Assembly: GCA_019694155.1 (NCBI GenBank)
Contig: JAIBCN010000031.1
Coordinates: forward strand, 1-64,000
Reading direction: 5' to 3'
Length of the DNA stretch: 64,000 nt
DNA from: Vicinamibacteria bacterium
GTDB lineage: Bacteria > Acidobacteriota > Vicinamibacteria > Fen-336 > JAGNNV01
Below the pieces are notes generated by a model, which worked only from the letters and a program-made list of their open reading frames with translations, did not search any database and was not told the DNA's origin. Below are positions 17,019 through 24,256 of the stretch, piece after piece (the first letter of the stretch is position 1; the number at the start of each line of letters is the position of its first letter). The position numbers and the translations under genes were made by a program.

Positions 17019-18785
17019 CTAGCCCGCGGGCGGCAGGTGCGTCTCGAACCTCGATCCCTGGCCCGGAACGCTCGCGACGCTCACCGAGGCGCCCATGCTT
17101 TCGGCGAGGTGCTTCACGATGGAGAGGCCGAGACCGGTTCCCCCCAGTTCGCGGCTGCGCGCCGTGTCGACCCGGTAGAAGCGCTCGAAAAGGCGGGGCA
17201 GATGCTCGGGCCCGATGCCCGGGCCGGTGTCCTCGACCGCGACCACCGCGCCCTTTCCCTCCGGAGACACGCGCACGGTAACCCGCCCGCCGTCCGGGGT
17301 GTACTTGAGCGCGTTGTCGACGAGATGCTCCAGGATGCGCCGGAGGCGGTCCGAATCGCCGGCCACCGCGGGCGTGGAACTGAGCGCCGTGTTGAGCTGG
17401 ATGGACTTGCGCGATGCGATTCCCGCGAACGACGCCACCACGTCGCTCGCCACCGCCCCGCAGTCGAAGGATTCCAGCGAGGGCGGTTGGGCCCCCGACT
17501 CCAGCCGCGACAACTCCAGCAGGTCGTCAACGAGCGAAGCCATCCGGTCGGCGTTGGCGCGGATTCTCGAAAGGAAGCGCTTCGCGGTCTCCTGCTCCTC
17601 GAGGCCCCCGTCTTCCAGAGCCTCCACGAAGCCCCGGATGGAGGTGAGGGGCGTGCGCAGCTCGTGCGAAGCGTTCGCCACGAAGTCGCGTCGGATGCGG
17701 TCGACGCGCCTCCTTTCGCTCACGTCGTTGAACGTGATGACGACGCCGTCGGGCGCGCCGGGCGAGGCGGGAAAGGGGACGCCCACGAGGACGAAGGAGC
17801 GTCCGCTTCCCGAAAGGTCGATTTCCGCGGTGCGCCGCTCGCCCGAGGTCAGCACCTGGTCGATCAGGGCGCCGATCTCCGCCTGGCGGAACACCTCGAG
17901 ATAGTGGGTGCCGCTCGCGCCGGTCAGGTTGTGCGACCGCGAAAGCGCGTCATTCGCGAGAAGGACCGTTCCTTTGTGGTCGACGGCGAGCAGGCCATCC
18001 TCCATCGCGGAGAGAACCGCGGAGAAGCGCGCCCGCTCGCGGGTGGCTGCCGCGAACTGCTCCTGGATTCCAGACGCCGCCTGGTTGAGGACGCGCGCGA
18101 GCTGGCCGAATTCATCGTCCCGATCCTCGCGAATGCGCTTGCCGAGGTCGCCCCGGGCCATGGCCTGCGCGCCCTCGAGGATGCGCGACATCGGCTCGGC
18201 GAGCGGCCGCGACAGCCACCAGGCGAGGCCGCTTGCGAGAGCGAGGACGCTCAGAAGGGCGAGGCCCAGCGAGCGCTGGAGCTCGCGCGCCCGCATTTCG
18301 ATCCGGGCCAGGGACAAAGATGCCCGCGCCACCCCGAGCAGCCGGCCCTGGTGGCGGACCTGAACCGCCACGTACAGCTGGCTTTCGTGAGTGGTGTTCG
18401 ACAGGCGCTCATTGGTTCCCTCACCGAGGGAAAGCGCTTCGCGAATCTCGGGACGTCCCGCGTGATTCTCGATCGCGCGCAGCGCCTCGTCGGAGGCACT
18501 CGTGTCGCCGATCACGGCGCCGTTCATGGACACCACGGTGAGCCGCGTCTCCGTCGATCGACCCGCGCGGTCCACGAGGTCGTCCACCCAGTAGCCCGGA
18601 CCCTGGACGCTCCACGGAACCGAAAGAGCCTCGGCCAGAATCCGGGCTTCGGCCCGCAGCCGTTCTCGCGTCTCGGCCCGAGTGTCCTCGCGCAGAACAC
18701 GCCCTTGTACGAAGAGCACCACGATCAGGGCCGCCGCGGCGGTGAGGGCTCCCGCGAGCGTCAACCGGCGCCTGAAGCTCGACAC
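17019..18785 (-). CDS. phoR: Phosphate-type sensor histidine kinase
   Basis: 588 residues. A membrane helix near residues 8-28 (LTLAGALTAAAALIVVLFVQ), a ~140-residue periplasmic sensor, a second helix near 173-192 (LGLALLSVLALASGLAWWLS), then HAMP, a PAS-like segment (FSAVLSAMEDGLLAVDHKGT), HisKA with FVANASHELRTPLTS (phospho-His around residue 370) and a HATPase domain with DNALKYTPDGG, DTGPGI and GTGLGLSIVKHL. It follows phoB immediately (1-bp gap). The PAS-HisKA layout and the location with phoB and pit support PhoR. The periplasmic loop is longer than in E. coli PhoR, which has only a membrane hairpin. Confidence 0.9.
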   Translation of the reverse strand: MSSFRRRLTLAGALTAAAALIVVLFVQGRVLREDTRAETRERLRAEARILAEALSVPWSVQGPGYWVDDLVDRAGRSTETRLTVVSMNGAVIGDTSASDEALRAIENHAGRPEIREALSLGEGTNERLSNTTHESQLYVAVQVRHQGRLLGVARASLSLARIEMRARELQRSLGLALLSVLALASGLAWWLSRPLAEPMSRILEGAQAMARGDLGKRIREDRDDEFGQLARVLNQAASGIQEQFAAATRERARFSAVLSAMEDGLLAVDHKGTVLLANDALSRSHNLTGASGTHYLEVFRQAEIGALIDQVLTSGERRTAEIDLSGSGRSFVLVGVPFPASPGAPDGVVITFNDVSERRRVDRIRRDFVANASHELRTPLTSIRGFVEALEDGGLEEQETAKRFLSRIRANADRMASLVDDLLELSRLESGAQPPSLESFDCGAVASDVVASFAGIASRKSIQLNTALSSTPAVAGDSDRLRRILEHLVDNALKYTPDGGRVTVRVSPEGKGAVVAVEDTGPGIGPEHLPRLFERFYRVDTARSRELGGTGLGLSIVKHLAESMGASVSVASVPGQGSRFETHLPPAG

Positions 18786-19478
18786 CTACTCCGTCTCCCC
18801 CGGATCGGCCAGCCGATAGCCGATCGGCTTTACCGAGGCGATACGGGAGGCGATGGTCGGCAGCTTCTCGCGGAGTCGGCGGACATGCACATCGATGGTC
18901 CGCATACCTTCGATATAGCTGTAGCCCCAGATGTCCTCAAGCAACCGCTCCCGGGAAAGCACGCGGCCCCGGGCATCGGCGAGCGCCACCAGCAAAGAGA
19001 ACTCCTTAGCGGTCAGGTGGACGATCTTCCCCTGCTCGGTGACGGTGTGGCGCGCCCGGTCGATCCGGATCGTGCCGATGGAGATCGCGTCGTCGGCCTC
19101 GTCGTTGCGGTCGACGCGGCGCAGGATGGCCTTCACTCGAGCCGCGAATTCCTTGGGGGAGAAAGGCTTCACGATGTAGTCGTCGGCGCCGATCTCGAGT
19201 CCCACGATTCGATCGGTTTCCTCGCTGCGCGCGGTCACGATGACCACGGGCAGGCTCTTCAATTTCGGCGTGGCCCGGATCTGGGTCAGCACGCTGAGGC
19301 CGTCCTTGCCGGGGAGTTGAAGATCGAGCACCACGAGGCGGTAGGTCTCCGCCGCGAGCTTCGATAGGGCCTCGAGGCCGTCGCGCGCCAGGTCGCATCG
19401 CCACCCGTCACGCTCGAGATAGTGCGTGATCAGGCTCGCGATGTCGGAATCGTCTTCAACAACGAGAGCGCGCGCCAT
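18786..19478 (-). CDS. phoB: PhoB-type response regulator
   Basis: About 230 residues from ATG at 19478 (MARALVVEDDSDIASLITHY). Receiver: acidic pair EDD, phospho-Asp in YRLVVLDLQLPGKDG, Thr in VVIVTARSEE, Lys in DDYIVKPFSPKEF. C-terminal winged helix: LTAKEFSLLVALADARGRVL and TIDVHVRRLREKL, the DNA-recognition helix of OmpR/PhoB regulators. It binds direct repeats with 11-bp period; matching sites occur around the gene (19680-19712 upstream of its own operon). Transcribed with phoR, DUF47 and pit as one run. Confidence 0.92.
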   Translation of the reverse strand: MARALVVEDDSDIASLITHYLERDGWRCDLARDGLEALSKLAAETYRLVVLDLQLPGKDGLSVLTQIRATPKLKSLPVVIVTARSEETDRIVGLEIGADDYIVKPFSPKEFAARVKAILRRVDRNDEADDAISIGTIRIDRARHTVTEQGKIVHLTAKEFSLLVALADARGRVLSRERLLEDIWGYSYIEGMRTIDVHVRRLREKLPTIASRIASVKPIGYRLADPGETE

Positions 19479-19488
19479 CCGCACAATC

Positions 19489-19668
19489 TTAGGGGTTTCG
19501 CGTGTTCGGGGCGCTCGACGGCTCCGAACCCAGGCCGTCGCTTGGATCGGTGGCCCAGACAACCGCGCCCACGAAGATGGCGAGCGCCACCAGGAGAACG
19601 ACGAGCCGGAGCGCCTGCCGCCCCGGGGGGTCGGTCGGATGAAGCAGTTCGATCGAAGGGGCGGACAT
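19489..19668 (-). CDS. Small single-pass membrane protein before phoB
   Basis: 59 residues from ATG at 19668 (MSAPSIELLHPTDPPGRQAL), then one clear membrane helix (LRLVVLLVALAIFVGAVVWA) and a short Ser/Pro-rich outer tail. It stops 10 bp before the phoB start and so is probably the first cistron of the phoBR-pit operon. The Pho-type promoter at 19712-19680 would start transcription only about 5 nt before the ATG, making the message nearly leaderless. No family recognised; a role as a small regulator of the kinase or transporter is speculation. Confidence 0.55.
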   Translation of the reverse strand: MSAPSIELLHPTDPPGRQALRLVVLLVALAIFVGAVVWATDPSDGLGSEPSSAPNTRNP

Positions 19669-19679
19669 GGCGCCCCCCC

Positions 19680-19712
19680 AAGATGCCCCGTCCGCGTGAC
19701 GTTCCTGTGACA
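19680..19712 (-). promoter_or_regulatory. Pho box and -10, upstream of phoB operon
   Basis: Minus strand: TGTCACA (19712-19706), 4 bp, CGTCACG (19701-19695), 9 bp, CATCTT (19685-19680). Two GTCA half-sites 11 bp apart match the PhoB box layout. Points at the small ORF and phoB, suggesting autoregulation. Confidence 0.6.
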
Positions 19713-19738
19713 TGTGATTCACGAGGGCTTAGCTCCAG

Positions 19739-19771
19739 GGTCACGAAGGCGTCATGGCCGAAGCGGAAGAT
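19739..19771 (+). promoter_or_regulatory. Pho box and -10 driving candidate small RNA A
   Basis: Plus strand: GGTCACG (19739-19745), 4 bp, CGTCATG (19750-19756), 9 bp, GAAGAT (19766-19771). Diverges from the phoB-operon site 27 bp away. Downstream is a hairpin-ended segment, not a gene start. Confidence 0.55.
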
Positions 19772-19777
19772 CCCCGG

Positions 19778-19900
19778 CAACGAACCTCCTCCCAAGTCGG
19801 CCGGATCGGCCGCAACACTCAAAGGGCTTAAGAAGCTCTCCTCAAAGGGTCACGCAAAGATGGGCTGCGGCCGGTCTCCACAGACCGGCCGCAGCCTTTC
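19778..19900 (+). ncRNA. Candidate Pho-activated small RNA A
   Basis: Predicted to begin about 7 nt after the -10 at 19766-19771. The 5' end carries AACCTCCTCCCAAG (19783-19796), complementary to Shine-Dalgarno sequences. Then come stem-loops CGGCCG-gat-CGGCCG (19798-19812), AGGGCTT/AAGCTCT (19823-19839) and a perfect 15-bp hairpin (19863-19877 with 19882-19896, loop CCAC) followed by TTTCGTGT. No open reading frame of interest lies in it. The weak U tract leaves open an attenuator for the PHP gene starting at 20054. Confidence 0.5.
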
Positions 19901-20053
19901 GTGTCAGGCACGACTCCTCAGGAAATTTTCCGATCGTCTCAAGAACGCCTTCGTGGCGACCTTCGAACGCCGCTTTGGTGGGATCTAATCCCTCGCGACC
20001 TCAAGCAGCACTTCAAGCGGCGAGGAGAAGCTCCATGACGAAAGCAGGCCACC

Positions 20054-20989
20054 GTGCGCTGTGACCTTCACGTCCACACGCGCTACTCGGGTCCCGTGGA
20101 CATCCCGGTTCTCCGGCATTTGAGCCGGGAGTGCTATTCCGAGCCCATCGAGGTCTACGAGATCGCCAGGCGCCGGGGCATGGACCTCGTCACCATCACG
20201 GATCACGACACCATCGACGGCGCTCTCCAGCTGGCGCACCGGCCGGACTTCATCGTGGGCGAGGAGGTGACCTGTCAGATGAGCCCCGGCCGCGAGATCC
20301 ATCTTGGCGTCTGGGATCTGAATGAGGCCCGGCACGCGGCCATCCAGTCCCGTCGCCGGGATCCGGAGGCGCTGTTTGCCTGGCTTGCCGAGAACCGTGT
20401 CCCCGCCTGCATCAACCATCCCTTCTCCCCTCTCACCGGCCGGAGGGATGTCGACGACTTTCACCGCGCCTTCCGGGGCCTTTCGCTCATCGAGGCCCAG
20501 AACGGAATGATGCCCGCCGCCACCAACGAGTTCGCCCGTCTGGCTGGTCGCGCAGAGGGACTCGCCCCCGTGGGAGGAAGCGACGCCCACACTCTCGCCG
20601 GTGTGGCCCGCGCGTTCACCACGGTACCCCGCGCCTCCAGCCGGGAGGATTTCCTCGAGGGCTTGCGTCACGGCTTCACCGTTCCCGCCGGAGCCTCCGG
20701 AAGCTACGCCCTCCTCACCGATGCGGTGTTTCGGGTGTTCGCGGGGACGGTCCGCGAGAACAGTTCGCTCGCCCTGCGCTCCGCCGGGGACTTCGCGCGC
20801 TTTGCCGTGGTGGCCCCGGTCGTCCCCATCCTGGCGCTCGTCCCCTTCGTGACCTTCGCAAGCTACCTTCACGAAGTCCGAGGCGGCCGGAGGAACCACG
20901 CCTCCTACCGGGCGTCGCTGACCACTGCTCTCGCTCCCGCGAAGCGCCCATTGCTGGGATCGCGCCTCGCCCTGGGGAACGGATCATGA
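20054..20989 (+). CDS. PHP-domain phosphoesterase
   Basis: 311 residues from GTG at 20054. The PHP metal motifs are at the very N-terminus: CDLHVHTRYSG, then LVTITDHDTIDGA, later INHPFSPL and GGSDAHTLAG, which together form the trinuclear metal site of PHP phosphoesterases. The C-terminus has one hydrophobic segment (FAVVAPVVPILALVPFVTF). The family hydrolyses small phosphate esters or nucleotides; here it probably scavenges phosphate. A 9-codon ORF with a good GAGGAG SD (ATG at 20035, TGA ending 20064) overlaps the start, so translation may be coupled, or one base may have been gained (see findings). Overlaps the PAP2 gene by 4 bp. Confidence 0.82.
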   Translation: MRCDLHVHTRYSGPVDIPVLRHLSRECYSEPIEVYEIARRRGMDLVTITDHDTIDGALQLAHRPDFIVGEEVTCQMSPGREIHLGVWDLNEARHAAIQSRRRDPEALFAWLAENRVPACINHPFSPLTGRRDVDDFHRAFRGLSLIEAQNGMMPAATNEFARLAGRAEGLAPVGGSDAHTLAGVARAFTTVPRASSREDFLEGLRHGFTVPAGASGSYALLTDAVFRVFAGTVRENSSLALRSAGDFARFAVVAPVVPILALVPFVTFASYLHEVRGGRRNHASYRASLTTALAPAKRPLLGSRLALGNGS

Positions 20990-21519
20990 ATGCGGTTCTC
21001 ACCTACCTGGGCAACAGCGACCGCCGCCTTTCCGACCGCTTCGCCGACTGGAGTCCGCCGCGCTGGCTCCGTCTCTGGATGCTGTCCGCCACCCGCCTGG
21101 GCGACGGATGGCTGTGGGCGTTCATCGCCCTGGGCCTCCTCGCCGCGGGCGACTACGGCGTTCTGGCCGCCGCGAGCGCCGCCTGCGGCCTGGCGAACGG
21201 CATCATGATCGCGCTCAAGAGGAAGTTCCGCCGGTCCCGTCCGTGCGGCCAGGGAATCAACCAGTTCTTCCAGCTCGTGAAAGCGGATCTCTCGGCCTTC
21301 GACGGCTTTTCATTTCCTTCGGGCCACACGATGAACGCCTTCGCGATCGGCACCGTGCTTTCCAGGATGCATCCGTCCCTCCTGCCCGTGATGGCCTTCA
21401 TGGCCACGAGCATCGCGGCCTCCCGCCTCGTGCTCCGCATGCACTTCCTGACCGACATCCTTGCCGGCGCCTTCCTCGGCGTCGCCATTGGAGGCTTTGT
21501 CTGCCGCGCCTTCAGTTGA
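20986..21519 (+). CDS. PAP2 family membrane phosphatase
   Basis: 177 residues with several membrane helices. The three PAP2 motifs are present: LKRKFRRSRPCG (KX6RP), FPSGHTMNA (PSGH) and SRLVLRMHFLTDILAG (SRX5HX3D). Such enzymes dephosphorylate phosphatidic acid, PGP or isoprenyl pyrophosphate at the membrane. Start overlaps the PHP gene stop (ATGA). In this island it would release phosphate from lipids and give diacylglycerol, the acceptor for the nearby glycolipid-type transferase. Confidence 0.9.
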   Translation: MNAVLTYLGNSDRRLSDRFADWSPPRWLRLWMLSATRLGDGWLWAFIALGLLAAGDYGVLAAASAACGLANGIMIALKRKFRRSRPCGQGINQFFQLVKADLSAFDGFSFPSGHTMNAFAIGTVLSRMHPSLLPVMAFMATSIAASRLVLRMHFLTDILAGAFLGVAIGGFVCRAFS

Positions 21520-21550
21520 CGTAAGAAGGCGGCGCCGCGATGGCCCCTCT

Positions 21551-22129
21551 CTACTTCCGGCAGCGATAGACGAAGGCCGGAGGGATGTTCCGCCAGACGC
21601 GCGCGGAAACGTCCACCACGGAAAAGCTCGACTCGAGCATCTTCCTGAAGCGGCGCCCGGCGGGAAGCCATGCGGCGTGGCTGTAGGCGAAGGTGGCGAA
21701 CCCGCCCCCGGGGCGAAGAGCGCTCACCGCGGGCTCGAGGAGCCGCCTCTGTTCCTCAGCGGAGAGGATCACCCACGGCAGGCCGCTGATCACGCAATCC
21801 ACTTCCGGGCCGGAGGGGCCCAGGTGGCGACCGAGGTTCTCCGCGGAGTCGTTCACCACTTCGGCTCGCGGGAATCGCTCCGCCACCGCGCGGGCGAGCT
21901 CGGGGTTGATCTCGAGGCAGATCAGACGCGCCTCCGGTCTGAGTTCACGCTCGATGAACCGGGTGAAGACGCCGGTGCCCGGCCCAAGCTCCACGACCGT
22001 CCTCGCCTGCGCCAGGTCCATGCCCTCCACCATGGCGCTCGCGAGATACCGCGAACTGGGCGTGATGGAGGCGGTGTGAAAAGGTCGTCGGACGAACGCG
22101 GCCAGAAAGTGAGCGCGGTCTCGCACCAT
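21551..22129 (-). CDS. Phospholipid N-methyltransferase-like protein
   Basis: 192 residues. HTASITPSSRYLASAMVEG at the N-terminus is the characteristic opening of bacterial PmtA-like phospholipid methyltransferases; the SAM motif TVVELGPGTGVFTRFIE and LEINPELAR follow, and CVISGLPWVILS is the NLPF-like site. The enzyme would methylate phosphatidylethanolamine (psd lies 1.2 kb away). Convergent with PAP2 (31-bp gap). Its promoter lies in the 22130-22230 interval, which also contains a plus-strand Pho-like site. Confidence 0.78.
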   Translation of the reverse strand: MVRDRAHFLAAFVRRPFHTASITPSSRYLASAMVEGMDLAQARTVVELGPGTGVFTRFIERELRPEARLICLEINPELARAVAERFPRAEVVNDSAENLGRHLGPSGPEVDCVISGLPWVILSAEEQRRLLEPAVSALRPGGGFATFAYSHAAWLPAGRRFRKMLESSFSVVDVSARVWRNIPPAFVYRCRK

Positions 22130-22196
22130 GCCTCATGATCGGTCCGTCCTTCGACATCGGTGTGTCGGGACCGAAGTTCACGCCGGCAAAACACCA

Positions 22197-22230
22197 GGGT
22201 CGCATGCGGGTCACCGCCCGCCGCTACCGT
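22197..22230 (+). promoter_or_regulatory. Pho-like box upstream of lipid-type GT4
   Basis: GGGTCGC (22197-22203), 4 bp, GGGTCAC (22208-22214), then CTACCG after 9 bp or TACCGT after 10 bp. One half-site is GTCG rather than GTCA and the -10 is poor. A start near 22237 would make the GTG at 22238 leaderless. Confidence 0.35.
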
Positions 22231-22231
22231 C

Positions 22232-23338
22232 GTGTCCGTGACGCCTCTTCCTGCGCCGCGACCCCCGATCCGCAGAAAGCAACGGCTCGCCCTCGTCACC
22301 GACGCCTGGCATCCCCAGACGAATGGTGTCGTCAACACCCTGTCCCGCCTGGTGAAGCACCTCGAAACCTCGGGGATGGAAGTCCTCGTTGTCTCTCCGC
22401 AGGGGCATCGCACTGTTCCTTTTCCCTCCTACCCGGAGGTTCGAGTGGCCTGGGATCCATGGAAGGCGATCCCCAGACTGCGGAACTTCGAGCCCGACGC
22501 CGTGCACATCGCCACGGAGGGTCCCATCGGTCTTTCGGTTCGGGCGTGGATGGCTCGCCGGAACCTGTGCTTCACCACGAGCTTCCACACCCGCTTCCCC
22601 GAGTACCTGAGCGCGCGCGTGCCCGTTCCCCTCGATTGGGGCTATGCGGTGGAGCGTTGGTTCCACGGCCGCGCGGAGCACACCCTCGTGGGCACCGAGA
22701 CCTTGATCCGCGAGCTTCGAGAAAAACGGGTCGGGCGGACTCTCGTCCATTGGCCCCGGGGTGTCGATACCGATCTGTTCCGTCCCGACCGGCGTGACAT
22801 CGGGATCTACCCGTTCCCGGGGCCGGTCTGGCTTTACGTCGGCCGGGTGGCGGTGGAGAAGAGCCTCGAGGACTTCCTCAGCCTCTCTCTTCCCGGAACG
22901 AAGGTGGTCGTGGGCGACGGCCCTTCGCGGGCGGCGCTCCAGAGCCGCTTTCCGGAAACGATCTGGCGCGGCTACCGGTTCGGGGAGGATCTCGCCGCCC
23001 ACTACGCGAGCGCGGATTGCTTCGTCTTTCCTTCGAGAACCGAGACCTTCGGCAATGTGCTCCTCGAGGCCATGGCCTCCGGTCTTCCCGTCGCCGCCGT
23101 ACCCTCGCCCGGACCCTCCGACCTGATCCGCGATGGCGGCAACGGTGCCCTTGGCGCGGACCTCGGCGCGTCGTGCCTGCGCGCACTCTCGTGCTCGCGA
23201 AACGAGGCCCGCGCCACCGCCCTCGGGTACAGCTGGCGGGCCAGCCACGAGGTGTTCCGCAACCACCTGGTGCCCATGGTCGGAAGGCACCCGCTCGCCT
23301 TCCTCAAGACACCTCGCGCCGCGAGGGCCGCCGGCTAG
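22232..23338 (+). CDS. GT4 glycosyltransferase, glycolipid (SqdX/MgdA-like) type
   Basis: About 368 residues; GTG at 22232 or 22238 is the likely start, upstream codons being non-conserved. LALVTDAWHPQTNGVVNTLS is the opening shared by the diacylglycerol glycosyltransferases of the SqdX/PimB-like branch. Later TSFHTRFPEYLSARVPVP, PRGVDTDLFRPDR, YVGRVAVEKSLEDFLSL and ETFGNVLLEAMASGLP (EX7E). Such enzymes make glycolipids that replace phospholipids when phosphate is short. Convergent with psd, 7 bp apart. Substrate assignment is by family resemblance and context. Confidence 0.8.
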   Translation: MSVTPLPAPRPPIRRKQRLALVTDAWHPQTNGVVNTLSRLVKHLETSGMEVLVVSPQGHRTVPFPSYPEVRVAWDPWKAIPRLRNFEPDAVHIATEGPIGLSVRAWMARRNLCFTTSFHTRFPEYLSARVPVPLDWGYAVERWFHGRAEHTLVGTETLIRELREKRVGRTLVHWPRGVDTDLFRPDRRDIGIYPFPGPVWLYVGRVAVEKSLEDFLSLSLPGTKVVVGDGPSRAALQSRFPETIWRGYRFGEDLAAHYASADCFVFPSRTETFGNVLLEAMASGLPVAAVPSPGPSDLIRDGGNGALGADLGASCLRALSCSRNEARATALGYSWRASHEVFRNHLVPMVGRHPLAFLKTPRAARAAG

Positions 23339-23345
23339 CCCCTCC

Positions 23346-24218
23346 TCACCCGAGGATGCGCAGCAGTGGCTCGCCCATCCGGATGGCCCTTCCCTCGGAC
23401 ACGTTGGGTGCGAGGTTCAGTTCGCCGGGAGCGAACACGATGATGGTGGAGCCCTGTTCGAAGCGGCCCATTTCCTGACCCTTTCGCAGAATGGCGTCGC
23501 AGGCAATGACGTTGGGGCCCTTGTACCTCAGGTGAAGGCGCACGTCGAGAAACTCGAATCTCATGCTCGCCACCAGGACCGCGGCCACGGGCACCAGGGT
23601 GACCCTGTGGCCCGTCTGCAGCAGCGTCGTCTGAATGACCGCCCGCTCGTTCTTCGCATAGAGCCGTTCGACCCGTCGAAGGGCGATGGGGTTCACGTTC
23701 CAGGTGTCGCCGGAGATGTAGGTCACCCGCTCGACGCGACAGTCGTGCGGCGCATGAAACCGGTGGTACATGTTCGACTTCAGGCGAAGGGTGATGTAGG
23801 TGCCGTTCGTATAGGAGCGCACCAGTTCCGGGTCGTGAAGCAGGTCCGCGAGGGTGTACGGGAATCCCTTGGCCTGGATCAACTCGGTTCCAAGCACCCG
23901 ACCCGAGGCTCCCACGATCGCGTCGCACGGACTGACGAGCACATCCTCCTGACGATCGATGGGCCGGGCGCCCTCCTTCAGCTCGCGGATGAAGCAGTCG
24001 TGAAGGCTCTCGAACCGTCTCTTTCTGGCCTCCTCCAGGTGCAGGTCGTCGGCAAAGAGGCGGAACGCCCACAGCGAGGGCCGGCTCACCAGGGGATTCC
24101 TGATCCGGCAGAACCAGCCCATGAAATGGGTGAGAAGCGTGCGGGGAATGCGATTCGTGAGCAGGAAGTTCAGATCCTCCTGCTGCAGGAGGTTCCCGAG
24201 GGCGGTCTTCATGGTCAT
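23346..24218 (-). CDS. psd: Phosphatidylserine decarboxylase
   Basis: 290 residues. The catalytic Asp region VSPCDAIVGASGRVLG, the His segment MYHRFHAPHDCRV, and the self-cleavage site RFEQGSTIIVF (the GST that yields the pyruvoyl group) are all present. It makes phosphatidylethanolamine at the inner membrane. ATG at 24218 or 24212 (MTMKT). The start is only 38 bp from the divergent aminotransferase, and the plus-strand Pho box at 24213-24230 covers the psd start codons, so PhoB bound there could block psd transcription. Confidence 0.92.
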   Translation of the reverse strand: MTMKTALGNLLQQEDLNFLLTNRIPRTLLTHFMGWFCRIRNPLVSRPSLWAFRLFADDLHLEEARKRRFESLHDCFIRELKEGARPIDRQEDVLVSPCDAIVGASGRVLGTELIQAKGFPYTLADLLHDPELVRSYTNGTYITLRLKSNMYHRFHAPHDCRVERVTYISGDTWNVNPIALRRVERLYAKNERAVIQTTLLQTGHRVTLVPVAAVLVASMRFEFLDVRLHLRYKGPNVIACDAILRKGQEMGRFEQGSTIIVFAPGELNLAPNVSEGRAIRMGEPLLRILG

Positions 24219-24245
24219 CGGGATGTCGTGCGCCGGTCGGACACT
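24213..24245 (+). promoter_or_regulatory. Pho box between psd and aminotransferase
   Basis: GGTCATC (24213-24219), 4 bp, TGTCGTG (24224-24230), with a third GGTCGGA (24235-24241) in the same 11-bp register; 9 bp after the second unit is GACACT (24240-24245). The predicted start is ~5 nt before the ATG at 24257. The first half-site overlaps the psd start codon on the other strand. Confidence 0.45.
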
Positions 24246-24256
24246 AAGGCCCCAAT

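Noticed and set aside
16326-19367. 1013-residue plus-strand open frame opposite phoBR and DUF47
   Set aside because: Shadow of three well-recognised minus-strand genes; composition is arginine- and histidine-rich without motifs.
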